NCBI RefSeq assembly: GCF_024166365.1
Contig: NC_064825.1
Coordinates: forward strand, 103,616,480-103,680,479
Direction of reading: 5' to 3'
From: Elephas maximus indicus
Lineage: Eukaryota > Chordata > Mammalia > Proboscidea > Elephantidae
Length of the DNA: 64,000 nt
Position 1 is the stretch's first letter. The number at the start of each line of letters is the position of its first letter. The notes under the pieces were generated by a model, which searched no databases, had not been told where the DNA came from, and worked only from the letters and a program-made list of their open reading frames with translations. The translations under genes were made by a program, and so were the position numbers. Shown piece by piece: positions 46,224 to 57,222 of this stretch.

Positions 46224-47030
46224 TTAATGCTATGGGATATTCTAAACACAAAAGCAATGGAAGGAAACAAAAAGAAAAAGCTGATAGATTTTACTACATA
46301 GAAATGTAAAACCTTTAAACATTGAAAATGTTGTAAATGAAATTCATAGCCTGTTAAATATAGAAACATCCTCATGAAAAAAATTGAAGAAATGCAAATT
46401 AAATGATGATATATGTATATAATTTGCAAAAATGTTTTTAACTTTCTATTTTAAAACAGTGTCTAAATTATGAAAATATTGCAATAATAGCACAAGGAAT
46501 TTCTGTATCTCTTAATCCATATTCCCCAAATGTTAGTATTTTGTCACATTTTTATCATTCATATTCTCAATAGATAGAAATTTTTTCTGCAATGTTTAAG
46601 CTAAGCTGTTTACCTGATGTCTATTTACCTCTAGATCCTTCAGTGAGTAATTCCTAAATCTAAAGGCATTCTCTGGCGTAAATACAGCACAATTATCAAA
46701 ATCAGAAAATTAACAATGATATATCTCTATTACCTAATTTACTGACCCTTTTGCTCCTCTAATGCCCTTGATCTAGTCCAGGATCCAATTCCAAATCACA
46801 CGTTGCTTTTAGTTACTACCTATTTTTAATCTCCTTTAAATGGAACAGTTTTTCAATCTTTGTCTTTCATGACATTCAAATTTCTGAAGAGTTAATAAAG
46901 ACAAAAACGAAAACCAAACTATCAGTTCAAGACAGTCTGACTCACGGCCACCCATGTGTTTCAGAGTAAAACTGATTCCGCAGGGTTTTCAGTGGCTGTG
47001 ATTCTCCAGAACTAGGTCATCAGGCCTTTC
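46224..47030 (+). repeat. Micro-inverted segment, right-arm copy
   Basis: It matches 33,310-34,110 on the same strand ('tactacatagaaatgtaaa', 'gcaataatagca-aaggaat', 'gcccttgatctagtccagga'), ending in the same truncated AfroSINE. The neighbours on both sides (46,187 downward and 47,185 upward) match the left arm in inverse orientation. The segment was therefore flipped in one arm. Confidence 0.85.
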
Positions 47031-47165
47031 TTTTTTGTGTGTGTGATTTAGGTGAAAGATTACAGAGCAAATTAGTTTCTCCTTAAACAGTTAATGCACA
47101 AATAGTTTTGTGACACTGGTTGGCAACCTTATGATGAGTCAACACTCTCCCCTTCTCCACCTGAG
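47031..47165 (-). mobile_element. L1 3' end scrap at the micro-inversion border
   Basis: Reverse L1 3' end ('gtgatttaggtgaaagatta', 'aattagtttctccttaaaca', 'tttgtgacactggttggcaa'), close to the copy at 62,793. It is about 135 bp and marks the right edge of the flipped segment. Confidence 0.75.
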
Positions 47166-47452
47166 GTTAAGGATTTCTATTCAAGAATATTTACCACAGT
47201 GTTATTAATAGTAGTATAAAATTAGAAACTATCTGAACATCTAACAACAGTAAAATGACTAGTCAATTTAGTACATTCATTAGTGAATAGTTTTATAAGC
47301 AATTAAAATGAAGTTTTTAAAGACGGACAAAAGACAGAATAACCCTAGAATTAACAAGTACTGTGCACTTATTTCTTTCAACCAGTTCTGCCCTTCCTGT
47401 TTTCCATTTAGACTCTGCATCATTCTAAACACAAGGAGCCAATACTCAGTCT

Positions 47453-48380
47453 CTATTTCTCATCCACTTTCATTGTTTTGATCCATAGCCTCTTCATGGC
47501 CTTCTTCACTTCAGCATTTCTCAGGGAGTAGATTACAGGGTTGAGGAGAGGAGTGATCACTGTGTAGAACACAGCAACCATCTTGTCCACAGATAAAGTG
47601 GTTGAAGCCCTCACATAGATAAAGATAAGAGGCCCAAAGAACAAGATTACCACAGAAATATGGGACCCACAGGTGGAGAGGGCCTTTCGCCACCCCTCAG
47701 AGCTTCGAGTCCTCAGATGGAGCAAGATAACCACATAGGAGGCTAAGACAACCACAAAGCTGATCACAGACACGGTTCCCCCATTGGCAACCATCAACAG
47801 ACCAATGAGAAAGGTGTCAGAGCAGGCAAGCTTGAGCAGAGGGTGCAGGTCACAGAAATAGTGGTCAATCACATTGGGGCCACAGAAGGGCAAGTGGAAG
47901 ATGAGAAGGACTTGGGCAAAGGAATGCACAAAGCCCCCCACCCATGCTATTCCCACCAAGACAGCACACACTTGCTGGTTCATGATGGTGGTGTAATTGA
48001 GGGGCTTGCAGATGGCCACATAGCGGTCATAGGCCATCACAGTGAGCAGGAAAATCTCAGTGCCACCAAAGAAGTGGATGAAGAGAACCTGTGTCATGCA
48101 GCCCCACAGAGATATGGCTTTCTTTTCAGCCAGCAAGTCTGAGATAAGTTTGGGGGCTGTGGTAGAGGAGTAGCAGATCTCCACAAAGGACAGGTAACTG
48201 AGGAAGAAGTACATGGGGGAAGCAAGACTTCTGCTGGTCATGACAGTGAGCACAATGAGGAAATTCCCCAGCACAATCGCCGTGTACAAGAGCAAAAATA
48301 TCACAAAGCAGACTCTGCACCTCCGGATTGGGAGAAAGTCCCAGAAAAATGAATTCAGTCACATTGTGTGTGTCAGCCAT
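47453..48380 (-). pseudogene. OR4X2: OR4X2-like olfactory receptor copy 2, N-terminal frameshift
   Basis: This is the inverted partner of copy 1, nearly identical in the first half of the coding region. It starts at the same ATG (48,380, MADTHNVTEFIFLGLSPNPEVQ). Then a 2-bp loss near 48,313 relative to copy 1 ('gagagttt' becomes 'gagtct') shifts the frame at the start of TM1. Downstream the receptor frame is open to the natural stop at 47,453, with PMYFF, MAYDRYVAIC, HYFCD, the CGA codon where copy 1 has a stop, and PLLNPVIYSLRN. Translation from the first ATG would give a short non-receptor peptide; there is no in-frame ATG early enough to restore TM1. The splice acceptor upstream is kept. 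A separate unusual change is RASTT where copy 1 and human have RPSTT. Confidence 0.9.
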
Positions 48381-49960
48381 GAAGTCACCACCAGGAGGTG
48401 GTACTTCGAGTGGGGTGATCTGAAATGATACAAGAGACTGCTTTGTTGAGATGAGTGGGTGAATTACATAACGATCCTTTGCATGTATTAGAAGCTTGTG
48501 ATATCAAAAGATTAGTAGGAGTTAGTTATGTGTAGAAGACGAGAAAAGCAGTCTAAGAAGGCAGAAGAGCAAGTGTAAATCTGTGAAAATGTATCGTGTG
48601 TGCCTGGAGTAAAGAGGAGAATAGGAAAAGACGAAGTTGGGGATAGAGTCTGGGACCAGTTTATGAAGGGCTGCTATGGACTTTTGAGTGTATCCTGTGG
48701 ATGATGGGGAATCATTGGGAATGCTAGTCAACTGGAAAGTAAAGTCACTTTGTAGGTAAAGGTTGGACTAATGGAAACAGACCGGAAAAGGGGAAACCTG
48801 TTATTAGGTTAATGTTTCATGGTACCATTGGAGCAGCTGGGACAGCTTTACTATCTCCATTTTAGATGCCTTCCTATTGCCTTTGAGTGTTTTTAATTGT
48901 CTTTTATTTGCAGCTTTCATTCATCGCCTTCCCTTTGTTTCCTTGGTTTGCAGAATAGAACTCTTGATATTTATTGCCTGTCTTACCTCTGCTTCTCTGA
49001 ATTCTCTCCTTGTATACTTGGTCATTTAATGACTTTTCCCTTTCCAAGACTCTAGCTCAATCCCTACCCAATTCTCCTTACTGGTGCCTTCACTAAGAGA
49101 GAAAAAACCCACTGAGAGCACTTCATAAAATGCCATGGGCTCCTTGCCACATTCCCTTTGCTTTTGATGTGGAATAATAATCAGCACATGCAAAAAAAGC
49201 ACATGGCCACAAAACAAAAAACTCATCCCAGCATCTCCAAGGCTTTGCTGTTCTCACCACAGTTACCTTTTCTGTTCTGACCACAGAGGTGCAAATGATG
49301 CCTTGAGAACAGCTCCCACCCAGGGTCAGCCAGGTTTCCCAGTGAGACAGTCGAGAATCATCAAGCTGAGATACCTGTCTTGCCAGAGTCACAAGGCTGA
49401 GAATCTACTCCTCCTGCTCCTCAGACTCAGGATGCTGAAACTAAACTGCCGGGTTCTCAATTTCACCAGACTTAAAACAAGAACAAAGGAGGCTTCCCTC
49501 CCCTTTGTCTCTGTGCTGTTCCACAGAGAAAAACGAACCCTGGCAGCCTAGCCTTGACTTGAAACTGCTCCAGAGACACCAGGGGAGAAGGTGGGATGAT
49601 TGGGTAAGAGAAGATTGATCCCCAGAGAGCTGTACCCTTTTCCCCTTGCTAATCGGGCAACCTTCCTCATGAGAAGCAGGACCTGGTTACTAAAATCTCA
49701 AAGTTCTTTGTAGGAAGCAACAACTTGAGAAATAAATAGAATATATGAACAAATTACAAATCACCCAATGTTCACAGGGCACTTATTCTGTATGGGGCTC
49801 TATGCCTTTCAGAGTTTAATTAGATGTAACTCTTCCTTGTCATGAGCTCAGTAGTGGCTTTATATGAAATGACACAACTCAAAAGGGTGAGTGCAAGGAA
49901 TAGGGACCATAAGTGTCAGGAAATCAAGGTAGTACTTCTCCTTGCCTTTGGTGTGGACAA
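48381..49960. other. Right-arm non-coding stretch
   Basis: Reverse-complement match to 28,540-29,378 and 30,860-31,560 of the left arm. No gene is recognised. The join of the two left-arm blocks is near 49,105, where the left arm has about 1.5 kb more. Confidence 0.55.
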
Positions 49961-49965
49961 GGGTA

Positions 49966-50212
49966 TAAACCAGTAGTTCTCAACTGGGTGCAATTCGCCC
50001 TCAGGAGATATCTGAGAATATCTGAAGATGTTTTCAGTTGTTACAACCTGCTCTGAGGTGGGAAAGAAGGGAGGAGCGGACACTCATGTATTATTGGCAT
50101 ATATAAAGGGCAGGGATGCTGAACACATCCTACAGTGCACAGAGCAGCTCCCACAGCAAAGAATTATCAGACACATAATGTCAACAGTGCTGCTGTTGAG
50201 ATGGCCTGTATG
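49966..50212 (+). mobile_element. MER5A (hAT-Charlie MITE), right-arm copy
   Basis: Forward MER5A: 'accagtagttctcaactggg', 'ggcagggatgctgaacacat', 'aaagaattatcagacacata'. It is the partner of 28,285-28,530. Confidence 0.8.
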
Positions 50213-51595
50213 GATGAAACAAAATTCACCCTGAAGTGGTAATCAGTAAAACTCAGTGTTGTCATTGCACTGCTTTGAAAACATCTGTATATGTTTGAAA
50301 TTTTCCATAATGAAAGGTTTTTAAAATGCCATAAGAGTTCTTTTAAAATGCAACACATTCTACACCAATGTTACTCACAAGAAATGTTGCTTCAGCCTTG
50401 TTTAGAATTACAGTTGAATCAAGATTGTCACAAGTGTCAACTAATGACTAATAGGAAATTTTTAAGAGCACATTTTAAGATAAAACATTCCACCCAATTA
50501 CTTTTAAGAATGCAAAAGCTGAATTAACCATTAGCTTTGTATGGAAAGAGGTATCCAAAAGAAGTTTAGCAAATATTCACATAAAACTCCAAAAATTTAA
50601 GTTAAATCTATGTTTATTCCATAACATGTCATCCTGAAGCTGAGTTTCTATGAAAGCCTGTCAACCAGTCTTTTTTTTTTTTTTTATTAACTTTTATTAA
50701 GCTTCAAGTGAACGTTTACAAATCCAATCAGTCTGTCACATATAAGTTTACATACATCTTACTAAGTACTCCCACTTGCTCTTCCCCTATTGAGTCAGCC
50801 CTTTCAGTCTCTCCTTCCGTGACAATTTTGCCAGCTTCCCTCTCTCTCTATCCTCCCATCCCCCCTCCAGACAAGAGTTGCCAACACACTCTCAAGTGTC
50901 CACCTGATATAATTAGCTCACTCTTCATCAGCATCTCTCTCCCACCCGCTGACCAGTCCCTTTCATGTCTGATGAGTTGTCTTTGGGGATGGTTCCTGTC
51001 CTGTGCTGACAGAAGGTCTGGGGAGCATGGCCGCCGGGATTCCTCTAGTCTCAGTCAGACCATTAAGTATGGTCTTTTTATGAGAATTTGGGGTCTGCAT
51101 CCCACTGATCTCCTGTTCCCTCAGGAGTTCTCTGTTGTGCTCCCTGTCAGGGCAGTCATCGATTGTGGCCGGGCACCAACTAGTTCTTCTGGTCTCAGGA
51201 TGATGTAGGTCTCTGGTTCATGTGGCCTTTTATGTCTCTTGGGCTCTTAGTTGTCGTGTGACCTTGGTGTTCTTCATTTTCCTTTGCTCCAGGTGGGTTG
51301 AGACCAATTGCTGCATCTTAGATGGCCGCTTGTTAGCATTTAAGACCCCAGACGCCACATTTCAAAGTGGGATGCAGAATGTTTTCATAATAGAATTATT
51401 TTGCCAATTGACTTAGAAGTCCCCTCAAACCATGTTCCCCAGACCTCCGCCCCTGCTCCGCTGACCTTTGAAGCATTCATTTTATCCCGGAAACTTCTTT
51501 GCTTTTGGTCCAGTCCAATTGAGCTGACCTTCCATGTATTGAGTGTTGTCTTTCCCTTCACCCAAAGCAGTTCTTATCTACTGATTAATCAATAA

Positions 51596-51630
51596 AAAAC
51601 CCTCTCCCTCCCTCCCTCCCTCCCCCCTTC
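51596..51630 (-). repeat. G-rich tract in the L1 3' UTR
   Basis: The plus strand shows repeated 'ccct' units after the ORF2 stop. On the L1 strand it is GGGAGGGAGGGAGGG-like, able in principle to form a G-quadruplex. A polypurine tract at this place is known from L1s of other mammals. Confidence 0.75.
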
Positions 51631-51680
51631 GTAACCACAAAAGTATGTGTTCTTCTCAGTTTTTACTATTTCTCAAGATC

Positions 51681-54600
51681 TTATAATAGTGGTCTTATAC
51701 AATATTTGTCCTTTTGCCTCTGACTAATTTCGCTCAGCATAACGCCTTCCAGGTTCCTCCATGTTATGAAATGTTTCACTGATTCGTCACTGTTCTTTAT
51801 CGATGCGTAGTATTCCATTGTGTGAATATACCACAATTTATTTACCCATTCATCAGTTGATGGACACCTTGGTTGCTTCCAGCATTTTGCTATCGTAAAC
51901 AGAGATGCAATAAACATGGGTGTGCATATATCTGTTTGTGTGAAGGCTCTTGTATCTCTAGGGTATATTCCGAGGAGTGGGATTTCTGGGTTGTATGGTA
52001 GTTCTATTTCTAACTGTTTAAGATAACGCCAGATAGATTTCCAAAGTGGTTGTACCATTTTACGTTCCCACCAGCAGTGTATAAGAGTTCCAATCTCTCC
52101 GCAGCCTCTCCAACATTTATTATTTTGTGTTTTTTGGATTAATGCCAGCCTTGTTGGTGTGAGATGGAATCTCATCGTAGTTTTAATTTGCATTTCTCTA
52201 ATGGCTAATGATCGAGAGCATTTTCTCATGTATCTGTTGGCTGCCTGAATATCTTCTTTAGTGAAATGTGTGTTCATATCCTTTGCCCACTTCTTGATTG
52301 GGTTGTTTGTCTTTTCGTGGTTGAGTTTTGACAGAATCATGTAGATTTTAGAGATCAGGCGCTGGTCTGAGATGTCATAGCTGAAAATTCTTTCCCAGTC
52401 TGTAGGTGGTCTTTTTACTCTTTTGGTGAAGTCTTTAGATGAGCATAGATGTTTGATTTTTAGGAGCTCCCAGTTATCGGGTTTCTCTTCGTCATTTTTG
52501 GTAATGTTTTGTATTCTGTTTATGCCTTGTATTAGGCCTCCTAGGGTTGTCCCTATTTTTTCTTCCATGATCTTTATCGTTTTAGTCTTTATGTTTAGGT
52601 CTTTGATCCACTTGGAGTTAGTTTTTGTGCATGGTGTGAGGTATGGGTCCTGTTTCATTTTTTTGCAAATGGATATCCAGTTATGCCAGCACCATTTGTT
52701 AAAAAGACTATCTTTTCCCCAATTAACTGACACTGGTCCTTTGTCAAATATCAGCTGCTCATACGTGGATGGATTTATATCTGGGTTCTCAATTCTGTTC
52801 CATTGGGCTATGTGCCTGTTGTTGTACCAGTACCAGGCTGTTTTGATTACTGTGGCTGTATAATAGGTTCTGAAATCAGGTAGAGTGAGGCCTCCCACTT
52901 TCTTCTTCTTTTTCAGTAATGCTTTGCTTATCCGAGGCTTCTTTCCCTTCCATATGAAATTGGTGATTTGTTTCTCTATCCCCTTAAAATATGACATTGG
53001 AATTTGGATCGGAAGTGCGTTATATGTACAGATGGCTTTTGGTTGAATAGACATTTTTACTATGTTAAGTCTTCCTATCCATGAGCAAGGTATGTTTTTC
53101 CACTTAAGTATGTCCTTTTGAATTTCTTGTAGTAGAGCTTTGTAGTTTTCTTTGTATAGGTCTTTTACATCCTTGGTAAGATTTATTCCTAAGTATTTTA
53201 TCTTCTTGGGGGCTACTGTGAATGGTATTGATTTGGTTATTTCCTCTTCGGTGTTCTTTTTGTTGATGTAGAGGAATCCAAGTGATTTTTGTATGTTTAT
53301 TTTATAACCTGAGACTCTGCCAAACTCTTCTATTAGTTTCAGTAGTTTCTGGAGGATTCCTTAGGGTTTTCTGTGTATAAGATCATGTCATCTGCAAATA
53401 GTGATAACTTTACTTCCTCCTTGCCAATCCGGATACCCTTTATTTCTTTGTCTAGCCTAATTGCCCTGGCTAGGACTTCAAGTACGATGTTGAATAAGAG
53501 TGGTGATAAAGGGCATCCTTGTCTGGTTCCCGTTCTCAAGGGAAATGCTTTCAGGTTCTCTCCATTTAGAGTGATATTGGCTGTTGGCTTTGCATAGATG
53601 CCCTTTATTATGTTGAGGAATTTTCCTTCAGTTCCTATTTTGGTAAGAGTTTTTATCATAAATCGGTGTTGGACTTTGTCAAATGCCTTTTCTGCATCAA
53701 TTGATAAGATCATGTGGTTTTTATCTTTTGTTTTATTTATGTGATGGATTACATTAATGATTTTTCTAATATTAAACCAGCCTTGCATACCTGGTATAAA
53801 TCCCACTTGATCATGATGAATTATTTTTTTGATGTGCTGTTGGATTCTACTGGCTAGAATTTTGTTGAGGATTTTTGCATCTATGTTCATGAGGGATATA
53901 GGTCTATAATTTTCTTTTTTTGTAATGTCTTTACCTGGTTTTGGTATCAGGGAGATGGTGGCTTCATAGAATGAGTTGGGTAGTATTCCGTCGTTTTCTA
54001 TGCTTTGAAATATCTTCAGTAGTAGTGGTGTTAACTCTTCTCTGAAAGTTTGGTAAAACTCTGGAGTGAAGCCGTCCGGGCCAGGGCTTTTTTTTGTTGG
54101 AAGTTTTTTGATTACCGTTTCAATCTCTTTTTTTTGTTATGGGTCTATTTAGTTGTTCTACTTCTGAATGTGTTAGTTTAGGTAGGTAGTGTTTTTCCAA
54201 GAATTCATCCATTTCTTCTAGGTTTTCAAATTTGTTAGAGTACAATTTTTCATAATAATCTGAAATGATTCTTTTAATTTCATTTGGTTCTGTTGTGATG
54301 TGGTCCTTCTCGTTTCTTATTCGGGTTATTTGTTTCCTTTCCTGTATTTCTTTAGTCAGTCTAGCCAATGGTTTATCAATTTTGTTAATTTTTTCAAAGA
54401 ACCAGCTTTTGGCTTTGTTAATTCTTTCAATTGTTTTTCTGTTCTCTAATTCATTTAGTTCAGCTCTAATTTTTATTATTTGTTTTCTTCTGGTGCCTGA
54501 TGGGTTCTTTTGTTGCTCACTTTCTATTTGTTCAAGTTGTAGGGACAGTTCTCTGCTTTTGGCTCTTTCTTCTTTTTGTATGTGTGCATTTATCGATATA

Positions 54601-55505
54601 AATTGGCCTCTGAGCACTGCTTTTGCTGTGTCCCAGAGGTTTGGATAGGAAGTATTTTCATTCTCGTTGCATTCTATGAATTTCCTTATTCCCTCCTTGA
54701 TGTCTTCTATAACCCAGTCTTTTTTCAGGAGGGTATTGTTCATTTTCCAAGTATTTGATTTCTTTTCCCTAGTTTTTCTGTTATTGATTTCTAGTATTAT
54801 TGCCTTGTGGTCTGAGAAGATGCTTTGTAATATTTCGATATTTTGGATTCTGCAAAGGTTTGTTTTATGACCTAATATGTGGTCTATTCTAGAGAATGTT
54901 CCATGTGCGCTAGAAAAAAAAGTATACTTTGCAGCAGTTGGGTGGAGAGTTCTGTATAAGTCAATGAGGTCAAGTTGGTTGCTTGTTGTAAATAGGTCTT
55001 CCGTGTCTCTATTGAGCTTCTTACTGGATGTCCTGTCCTTCTCCGAAAGTGGTGTGTTGAAGTCTCCTACTATAAATGTGGAGGTGTCTATCTCACTTTT
55101 CAATTCTGTTAAAATTTGATTTATGTATCTTGCAGCCCTGTCATTGGGTGCATAAATATTTAATATGGTTATGTCTTCCTGATCAATTGTCCCTTTTATC
55201 ATTATATAGTGTCCTTCTTTATCCTTTGTGGTGGATTTAAGTCTAAAGTCTATTTTGTCAGAAATTAAGATTGCTACTCCTCTTCTTTTTTGCTTATTGT
55301 TTGCTTGATATATTTTTTTCCATCCTTTGAGTTTTAGTTTGTTTGTGTCTGTAAGTCTAAGGTGTGTCTCTTGTAGGCAGCATACAGATGGATTGTGTTT
55401 CTTTATCCAGTCCGTGACTCTCTGTCTCTTTATTGGTGCATTTAGTCCATTTACATTCAGCGTAATTATAGATAAATAAGTTTTTAGTGCTGTCGTTTTG
55501 ATGCC
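51681..55505 (-). pseudogene. L1 ORF2 (endonuclease and reverse transcriptase), two compensating A-run indels
   Basis: The extent of about 3.8 kb equals the usual 1,275 codons. Endonuclease: LNVNGLNAPIKRQ near 55,460, QETHL, then ILNIYAPN, VGDFNTPLS, SRIDHILGH and SDHKAI in the stretch from 55,202. Reverse transcriptase: [27 protein letters not shown] and FADDMILY (53,890-53,339). C-terminal domain to 51,681: [11 protein letters not shown], the cysteine-bearing [15 protein letters not shown] block and LWYIHTMEYYASIKN. One extra A near 54,125 shifts the frame and one missing A near 53,335 returns it. No ATG precedes the endonuclease after an upstream stop; L1 ORF2 is known for unconventional initiation. 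Confidence 0.85.
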
Positions 55506-55963
55506 TTTTCATGTGTGTTGTTGGCCATTTCATTTTTCCACATACTTTTTTGTGCTGAGATGTTTTTCTTAGTAAATTGTGAGATCCTCATTTTCATAGT
55601 GTTTGACTTTATGTTAGTTGAGTCGTTACGTTTTTCTTGGCTTTTATCTTGAGTTATGGAGTTGTTATACCTTTTTGTGGTTACCTTATTATTTACCCCT
55701 ATTTTTCTAAGTAAAAACCTAACTTGTATCGTTCTATGTCACCTTGTATCACTCTCCATCTGGCAGTTCAATGCCTCCTATATTTAGTCCCTCTTTTTGA
55801 TTATTGTGATCTTTTACCTATTGACTTCCATGATTCCCTGTTATGTGTATTATTTATTTATGTTTTTTAATTAGTCTTAATTTGTTTGTTTTTGTGATTT
55901 CCCTATTTGTGTTGATATCAGGACGTTCTGTTTTGTTACCTTGTATTGTGCTGGTATCTGATA

Positions 55964-56980
55964 TTATTGGTTTTCTGACCAAACAATATCCTTTAGTATT
56001 TCTTGTAGCTTTGGTTTGGTTTTTGCAAATTCTCTAAACTTGTGTTTATCTGTAAATATCTTAATTTTGCCTTCATATTTCAGAGAGAGTTTTGCTGGAT
56101 ATATGATCCTTGGCTGGCAGTTTTTCTCCTTCAGTGCTCTGTATATGTCGTCCCATTCCCTTCTTGTCTGCATGGTTTCTGCTGAGTAGTCTGAACTTAT
56201 TCTTATTGATTCTCCCTTGAAGGAAACCTTTCTTTTCTCCCTGGCTCCTTTTAAAATTTTCTGTTTATCTTTGGTTTTGGCGAGTTTGATGATAATATGT
56301 CTTGGTGTTTTTCTTTTTGGATCAATCTTAAATGGGGTTCGATGAGCATCTTGGATAGATATCCTTTCGTCTTTCATGATGTCAGGGAAGTTTTGTGTCA
56401 GGAGTTCTTCAACTATTTTCTCTGTGTTTTCTGTCCCCCCTCCCTGTTCTGGGACTCCAATCACCCGCAAGTTATCCTTCTTGATAGAGTCCCACATGAT
56501 TCTTAGGGTTTCTTCATTTTTTTAAATTCTTTTATCTAATTTTTTTTTCAGCTATGTTGGTGTTGATTCCCTGGTCCTCCAGATGTCCCAGCCTGCATTC
56601 TAATTGCTCGAGTCTGCTCCTCTGACTTCCTATTGTGTTGTCTAATTCTGTAATTTTATTGTTAATCTTTTGGATTTCTACATGCTGTCTGTCTATGGAT
56701 TCTTGCAACTTATTAATTTTTCCACTATGTTCTTGAATAATCTTTTCGAGTTCTTCAACGGTTTTATCGGTGTGTCCTTGGCTTTTTCTGCAGTTTGCCT
56801 TATTTCGTTTGTGATGTCTTGAAGCATTCTGTAAATTAGTTTTTTATATTCTGTATCTGATAATTCCAGGATTGTATCTTCATTTGGGAAAGATTTTGAT
56901 TCTTTTGTTTGGGGGGTTGGAGAAGCTGTCATGGTCTGCTTCCTTATGTGGTTTGATATGGACTGCTGTCTCCGAGCCAT
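55964..56980 (-). pseudogene. L1 ORF1 (RNA-binding chaperone), two compensating A-run indels
   Basis: It starts MARRQQSISNH at 56,980 and ends at 55,964, 1,017 nt, which corresponds to the usual 338-residue L1 ORF1p. The N-terminus and coiled-coil region lie upstream of 56,693. The RRM and C-terminal parts follow from 56,497 (MWDSIKKDNLRVIGVPEQGG, AHRTPFKIDPKRKTPRHIII, RISSDYSAETMQTRREWDDI). Between them the frame is displaced by one base loss in an A run near 56,715 and returned by one gain in an A run near 56,545. ORF1p normally trimerises and coats L1 RNA; this copy would not make it as read. Confidence 0.85.
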
Positions 56981-57189
56981 TACTGGGAAACTAGTTTTTC
57001 CAGAAAATCCGCTGACTGGTACGCTGGCTCCAGGCTCTGAAAACAATCGCTGCCTCCCCGTATTTGTTCGTTCTCCGTCTCTAAATCTGTGTTTGTTGTT
57101 CAGGGTTCATAGATTGTTATGTGTGTGATCGATTCACTTGTTTTTCCGAGTCTTTGTTGCAAGAGGGATCCGTGGTAGCGTCCACCTAG

Positions 57190-57209
57190 TCCGCCATCTT
57201 GGCCCCGCC
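57190..57209 (-). promoter_or_regulatory. YY1-like site at the L1 5' end
   Basis: The first bases on the L1 strand read GGCGGGGCCAAGATGGCGG. CAAGATGGCGG is a textbook YY1 core, and human L1 carries a YY1 site at a similar place that sets its transcription start. The ATG in it opens only a three-codon frame. Confidence 0.6.
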
Positions 57210-57222
57210 TCCAGTCTTTTTT

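Larger units (their letters stand above)
50671..57210 (-). mobile_element. Full-length L1 LINE, nearly intact, right arm only
   Basis: About 6.54 kb on the minus strand: short 5' UTR (57,210-56,981), ORF1, an inter-ORF gap of about 455 bases, ORF2, and a 3' UTR of about 1 kb ending in a T run (A tail) at 50,671-50,685. The 12-bp target duplication ccagtctttttt lies at 50,665-50,676 and 57,211-57,222. The left arm has the unoccupied site at about 27,793-27,825 ('aatataaaaaaagactagat'). On the L1 strand the duplication starts with a run of A, as expected of L1 endonuclease. The insertion is later than the duplication. Only four small indels, all in A runs, break the frames. Confidence 0.95.

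Noticed and set aside
50708-51208. Open frame of 166 codons on the plus strand
   Set aside because: It is antisense to the 3' UTR of the full-length L1. Similar antisense frames appear in the other L1 3' UTR copies (35,912-36,214).
54265-55119. Plus-strand open frames rich in hydrophobic residues
   Set aside because: They are the antisense of L1 ORF2; the hydrophobic look comes from reading A-rich coding sequence backwards.
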